A stretch of 49,335 bases of DNA from a virus: IMG/VR virus record IMGVR_UViG_3300021091_000124, positions 1-49,335 of that record; one strand, given 5' to 3'. How positions within the stretch are numbered: position 1 is the stretch's first letter; each line of letters opens with the position of its first letter. The position numbers and the translations under genes are program-made. The notes below the pieces were generated by a model. It was not told the origin of the DNA and did not search any database. It saw nothing but the letters and a program-made list of their open reading frames with translations. Of the stretch, positions 45,970-49,335 are shown one piece after another.

Positions 45970-46623
45970 ATGAAAGAGAAAGAAATGAATTGTCTTTATA
46001 ACATTTCTCCGAATTTTAGAGTGATGGAATTACGTCAAGAGCCTGTAATAATTAATATTACGACGATTGATGAAGAAACAGCAGCTGAATTTCGTGAGGC
46101 TATGATGATTGCGCATAATTCTGGACAAGGTGTGATCCCTATTATGATTGATAGTTATGGTGGTAATGTGCATTCTTTATTATCTATGATCGATATTATT
46201 CAAAGTGCCAAAATACCTGTTGCAACCATCGTGATTGGTAAAGCTTTAGGTAGCGCAGGTATATTAGCTGGTGTAGGGACAAAAGGATATCGATTTATGT
46301 GTCGAAATTCTTCAATTATGTTGAATAATGTAAGTAAAGAAAGTTGGGGTAAAACTGGTGAGTTTAAGCCTGATAGTCGTGAAGTTGAAAGATTACATAA
46401 GTTGGTGTGTCAGTTATTAGATAGGAGTTGTAATAAAGATGATGGATATTTTGAGTTACTTATTAAAGATAAAGGTGGGTGTGATTGGTATTTTGAAGTT
46501 GATGATGCTATTGATTATGGCTTAATTGATCATGTGGGTATCCCATGGTTTGAAGTTAACATACAACAAGAATATGAATTTGATGGCATTGTCATGAAGG
46601 AGAATATCGATGAAATTGATTAG
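45970..46623 (+). CDS. ClpP-like protein lacking catalytic Ser and His
   Basis: 217 residues; ATG 45985 is an alternative start with a better purine-rich upstream sequence. The ClpP fold is clear: IPIMIDSYGGNVHSLLSMID, IPVATIVIGKALGSAGI, GTKGYRFMCRNSSIMLNN and a final DWYFEVDDAIDYGLIDHVG. Where ClpP has GQAAS-MGA this protein has GKALG-SAG, so Gly94 replaces the nucleophile (a Ser lies one residue later). Where ClpP has VMIH it has IMLN (Asn119). It is therefore probably inactive, comparable with the ClpR subunits of cyanobacteria and plastids. It overlaps the active paralog by 14 bases, suggesting a mixed complex. Confidence 0.8.
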   Translation: MKEKEMNCLYNISPNFRVMELRQEPVIINITTIDEETAAEFREAMMIAHNSGQGVIPIMIDSYGGNVHSLLSMIDIIQSAKIPVATIVIGKALGSAGILAGVGTKGYRFMCRNSSIMLNNVSKESWGKTGEFKPDSREVERLHKLVCQLLDRSCNKDDGYFELLIKDKGGCDWYFEVDDAIDYGLIDHVGIPWFEVNIQQEYEFDGIVMKENIDEID

Positions 46624-47215
46624 AAGTATTTCTAGAAAGATTAAAGAAGTTGAACTCAGGATTAATCCTGTGATTATTTGCGTTAATGATTTTGATGAAG
46701 AAAATGCAAATCAATTTATCAAAGAAATGGGTTTAGCGCATAATACAGGACAACCAATTATCCCAGTGGTAATTGATAGTTATGGTGGTGATGTTTATGC
46801 TTTGAGTAGAATGATTGATGCTATTAAAAATGCAACATTACCTGTGGCTACTATTGTTGAAGGTAAAGCAATGAGCTGCGGTGCAATTTTAATGACATAT
46901 GGTACAAAAGGTTACCGATATTGTAACGAAGATGCAACAGTGATGATGCATGATATCAGTTCAGGGCAGTTTGGTAAAATTGAAGAATTGCGTAGTTCTT
47001 TGCAAGAAACTGATAGATTACAAAATAAGATTTTAGCTGAGGTTGATCGAAATTGTAATCAGGAAAAAGGTTTTTTTGATCGAACAATTCATAGTAAGGG
47101 CCGAGCAGATTGGTTTATGAATCCTGTTGACGCTTTGGCAATTGGTATGTGTGATAAATTGGGTAATCCCAAATTAAAGTTAAACATTTCAGCTAAGATT
47201 GATTTTAAACATTAA
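46610..47215 (+). CDS. ClpP-like serine protease with intact catalytic triad
   Basis: 201 residues, GAAGGAG upstream and overlapping the previous gene. ClpP motifs: IPVVIDSYGGDVYALSRMID, EGKAMSCGAIL with nucleophile S89, ATVMMHDIS with H114, and GRADWFMNPVDALAIGMCD with D167. The length equals that of ClpP. No N-terminal hydrophobic loops for docking a known AAA+ partner can be judged by eye. It could act in degrading host or phage proteins, in modulating host ClpXP, or in head maturation. T4 itself uses gp21 for head maturation, which is not seen here. Confidence 0.85.
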   Translation: MKLIRSISRKIKEVELRINPVIICVNDFDEENANQFIKEMGLAHNTGQPIIPVVIDSYGGDVYALSRMIDAIKNATLPVATIVEGKAMSCGAILMTYGTKGYRYCNEDATVMMHDISSGQFGKIEELRSSLQETDRLQNKILAEVDRNCNQEKGFFDRTIHSKGRADWFMNPVDALAIGMCDKLGNPKLKLNISAKIDFKH

Positions 47216-47225
47216 GAAGGAAAAA

Positions 47226-47930
47226 ATGCAAGATTACAGTAAAAAGATTGAATTATATTCTGATCAAATTGGATTTGTTGAATATATTAAACATGTTGGT
47301 GATGATTTAACAATTGTTAATGCTGCCCGAGTGTCAACAGGTAAAGTCTCCAATGAGTTAAATGAACGTGATAAGAAGTTATTAGATTTCTTGATTAGAT
47401 CAGGCCATACTTCAACTTTAGAACATAACATTTTAACAGTGCGTTGTAAAGTTCCTCTTTTTGTATCAAAGCAACATATGCGACATAGAACTCAGTCTTA
47501 TAATGAAATAAGCAGAAGATATACTGCTGAGCAAATTGAATTTTATATTCCTGATTCATTACGACCACAGGATAAAAAAAATCGTCAAGCAACATTATCT
47601 GAAGAGTATAATCCTGTGTTAGATTTAACAGGTTTAAATGCAATTGATAGTTTAAAAGAACATTGTCAAAAATCATTATCTATTTATAATGAGTTGATTG
47701 ATAAAGGTGTAGGTAGAGAATTAGCTAGAATGTATTTACCACAAAATCTTTATACATCATATTGGGCAACAGCAAATTTACACAATTGGATGAGTTTTAT
47801 TTCAAAAAGAATGCATGAAGATGCGCAATATGAAATTAAAGTTTTGGCGGCAGGTGTCTTTGAAATGATTAAAGATTTATGGCCAGCTGCATATGAATCT
47901 TATTTGAAATTTTATAATATTAAGGATTAG
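47226..47930 (+). CDS. thyX: Flavin-dependent thymidylate synthase ThyX
   Basis: 234 residues from ATG 47226, chosen because AAGAAGG lies 6-7 bases upstream; an upstream in-frame ATG at 47199 overlaps the ClpP-like gene. The ThyX signature RHRTQSYNEISRRY (residues 86-99) is intact. It is preceded by GHTSTLEHNILTVRCKVPLFV and followed by RELARMYLPQNLYTSYWATANLHNWMSFI, which carries FAD- and dUMP-contacting residues. It makes dTMP from dUMP with methylene-tetrahydrofolate and NAD(P)H, downstream of the dUTPase in the same pathway. Confidence 0.95.
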   Translation: MQDYSKKIELYSDQIGFVEYIKHVGDDLTIVNAARVSTGKVSNELNERDKKLLDFLIRSGHTSTLEHNILTVRCKVPLFVSKQHMRHRTQSYNEISRRYTAEQIEFYIPDSLRPQDKKNRQATLSEEYNPVLDLTGLNAIDSLKEHCQKSLSIYNELIDKGVGRELARMYLPQNLYTSYWATANLHNWMSFISKRMHEDAQYEIKVLAAGVFEMIKDLWPAAYESYLKFYNIKD

Positions 47931-47964
47931 TGAATATTTAAAAGATAAAAAGACAAATAAAGAT

Positions 47965-49335
47965 ATGAATAAAATATTAAATCAGTTTATTAAATTAATA
48001 TTATCAGAGGGTCATAAAAATCCTAATCCTTCAATTACATTTTCTGTTACGAAACCGAAAATAGATGAAATATATAAAAATATTTTTGTTGATATTTTAC
48101 CTTTGGTTTTCGAAAAGTTTATTAAAAGTTTAGGCAGTAATGTTTTTATTTTTCGAAATGATACACGTTTAGATTTAAAGAAAGAAGAAATACGTCAGGC
48201 TTTAAATGAAAATTTTAAAAATGATGTAATAAGTGAAATAATAAATAAAACTGTTAATATTGATATTTTAACAATGATCAGTCAAAAGAATATTGGTTAT
48301 ATTAGTGATTATTTAATACCTTTAGGATTAGTAAATCCAGACGAGCCCGTCAAATTGCAAGTAAGATTTTTTATTGATGATATTTGTTATTTTTGGAAAG
48401 ATGATGAGTTAATTCCTGCAGGCGGAGAAACTGAAGGTGGATTTGTATCAAGTCGTTTTGATGAAGTTAATAAGACGATTATTTTAAATTTAACAATTAA
48501 TTTATCTACAGTCTTTATTAATTTTTTCTCGCATTATTATAAAAATAGAAAAAATCCAAGTGATTGGTTGTCTCTTGTAAATTCTGATGATGCAAATAGT
48601 AAAAGAAATAAAATGAGTGTATATTTAGCCATTAGACATGAAACTGAACATACTTATCAAATGTCTAATATGATGATTGATAGTTTACGTCGTGTTACCT
48701 ATAATGATTTATTAACGAAACCTGACAATGTTACAAACGAGTTGGTTTGGTTAAAAAAGTCAGGTAAAATTAATAAATTGAAAAATCGCTTACATAAACA
48801 ATCGACTTTTCAAAAATTAACAGCGAAAAGCTTTTCTGAAAATGGTACATTGGCTTCAGCTGGTGGATATGGGTATTTAAAAAATAGTTCGAATGATTTA
48901 AGAAATATATATAACTCATATGATACTCAAAACAATTTAAAGTTTAATCGACAATACGATTATGAAGATCTTGAATTAACTCCATTTTTAAATGATTTTG
49001 TAATTATATACGTCTCAGTAGCAAAAAATTTCTTTGGTGACGCATATTCAGCTACAAAATTTTTATTACAATTTTTTAAAACAGATTTTTTTAAAAATGA
49101 GTTTATAAATGAAGAGAATAATCAGCAAAAAATAGAAATATTTATGGATTATTTAAATGATGATCCTTCTTTGTTACTTAATAAAAATTTTAACTTTGAA
49201 CCATTAATTCATCAGCACTTGGATTTCTCTTTTTATAATTTCACAGAAGATTTTAAAGATGCTTTATATGAATTTATTGAAGACTTTATTACTTTTACGC
49301 ATCACACAGATTTTTATCGACTTTTCGAAATAATT
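47965..49335 (+). CDS. Unknown protein with HExxH motif and putative capsid-targeting N-terminus (3' end beyond window)
   Basis: 457 codons are open from ATG 47965 to the window end with no stop, so the gene is partial. The N-terminus MNKILNQFIKLILSE then GH is a short amphipathic helix ending in L-x-E-Gly, the best match here to a T4-type prohead protease site. Residues 217-233 read MSVYLAIRHETEHTYQM, with an HExxH zinc-peptidase motif at H225-E226...H229. The region before it (about 125-200) alternates strands and helices as expected upstream of a metallopeptidase active-site helix. The third zinc ligand is not identified. Possibly a packaged peptidase; the ribosome site is weak. Confidence 0.65.
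   Translation, partial: MNKILNQFIKLILSEGHKNPNPSITFSVTKPKIDEIYKNIFVDILPLVFEKFIKSLGSNVFIFRNDTRLDLKKEEIRQALNENFKNDVISEIINKTVNIDILTMISQKNIGYISDYLIPLGLVNPDEPVKLQVRFFIDDICYFWKDDELIPAGGETEGGFVSSRFDEVNKTIILNLTINLSTVFINFFSHYYKNRKNPSDWLSLVNSDDANSKRNKMSVYLAIRHETEHTYQMSNMMIDSLRRVTYNDLLTKPDNVTNELVWLKKSGKINKLKNRLHKQSTFQKLTAKSFSENGTLASAGGYGYLKNSSNDLRNIYNSYDTQNNLKFNRQYDYEDLELTPFLNDFVIIYVSVAKNFFGDAYSATKFLLQFFKTDFFKNEFINEENNQQKIEIFMDYLNDDPSLLLNKNFNFEPLIHQHLDFSFYNFTEDFKDALYEFIEDFITFTHHTDFYRLFEII

Overview
The window is a piece of a large, AT-rich, T4-like contractile-tailed bacteriophage (myovirus). Tail and neck genes in T4-like order sit beside a T4-type recombination and replication block (gp32-like SSB, UvsX, 5'-3' exonuclease, gp41-like helicase) and a deoxynucleotide synthesis block (dUTPase, class I NrdA and NrdB, ThyX, a DUF3310 protein). 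I see no bacterial housekeeping gene, rRNA or tRNA. The host cannot be named. A tail-borne M15 peptidase and a lipoprotein signal would fit a Gram-negative bacterium, but this is inference.

Layout. 1-2k: end of the neck region (gp14-like? and gp15-like). 1.7-11.8k: three very large sheath paralogs around a single gp19-like tube gene. 11.8-26.4k: baseplate-hub assembly proteins, tape measure, a LysM-like gp53-type protein, and a 1480-residue hub protein ending in an M15 peptidase domain. 26.5-28.6k: a stripped-down family A DNA polymerase, a degenerate HD-type protein, a small basic protein and DUF3310. 28.6-29.06k: a 445-base control region. 29.06-34.1k: SSB, UvsX, RNase H-like exonuclease, helicase, dUTPase. 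34.2-41.5k: nrdA broken into two genes by a split intein with a GIY-YIG homing endonuclease gene in the break, then a C39-peptidase lipoprotein flanked by direct repeats, two tandem paralogs of unknown function, and nrdB. 41.5-45.4k: the only minus-strand gene, 1286 residues with acidic and Pro-Lys-Glu repeat linkers. 45.5-49.3k: a small unknown gene, a pair of ClpP-like proteins (one lacking catalytic residues), ThyX, and a protein with an HExxH motif that runs off the window.

How the genes fit together. Functional NrdA must be rebuilt by protein trans-splicing at its catalytic thiyl-radical cysteine. It can then work with NrdB, dUTPase and ThyX to supply dNTPs to the replication block. Five proteins of otherwise unknown role start with a short amphipathic helix ending in a (I/L)-x-E site, like T4 capsid-targeting peptides cut by the prohead protease. 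They may be co-packaged internal proteins, one of them a possible metallopeptidase. The strongest leads are the fractured nrdA, this set of putative capsid-targeted proteins, the triple sheath, the active/inactive ClpP pair, a possible +1 frameshift at about 12,692, and abrupt switches of strand composition inside genes.
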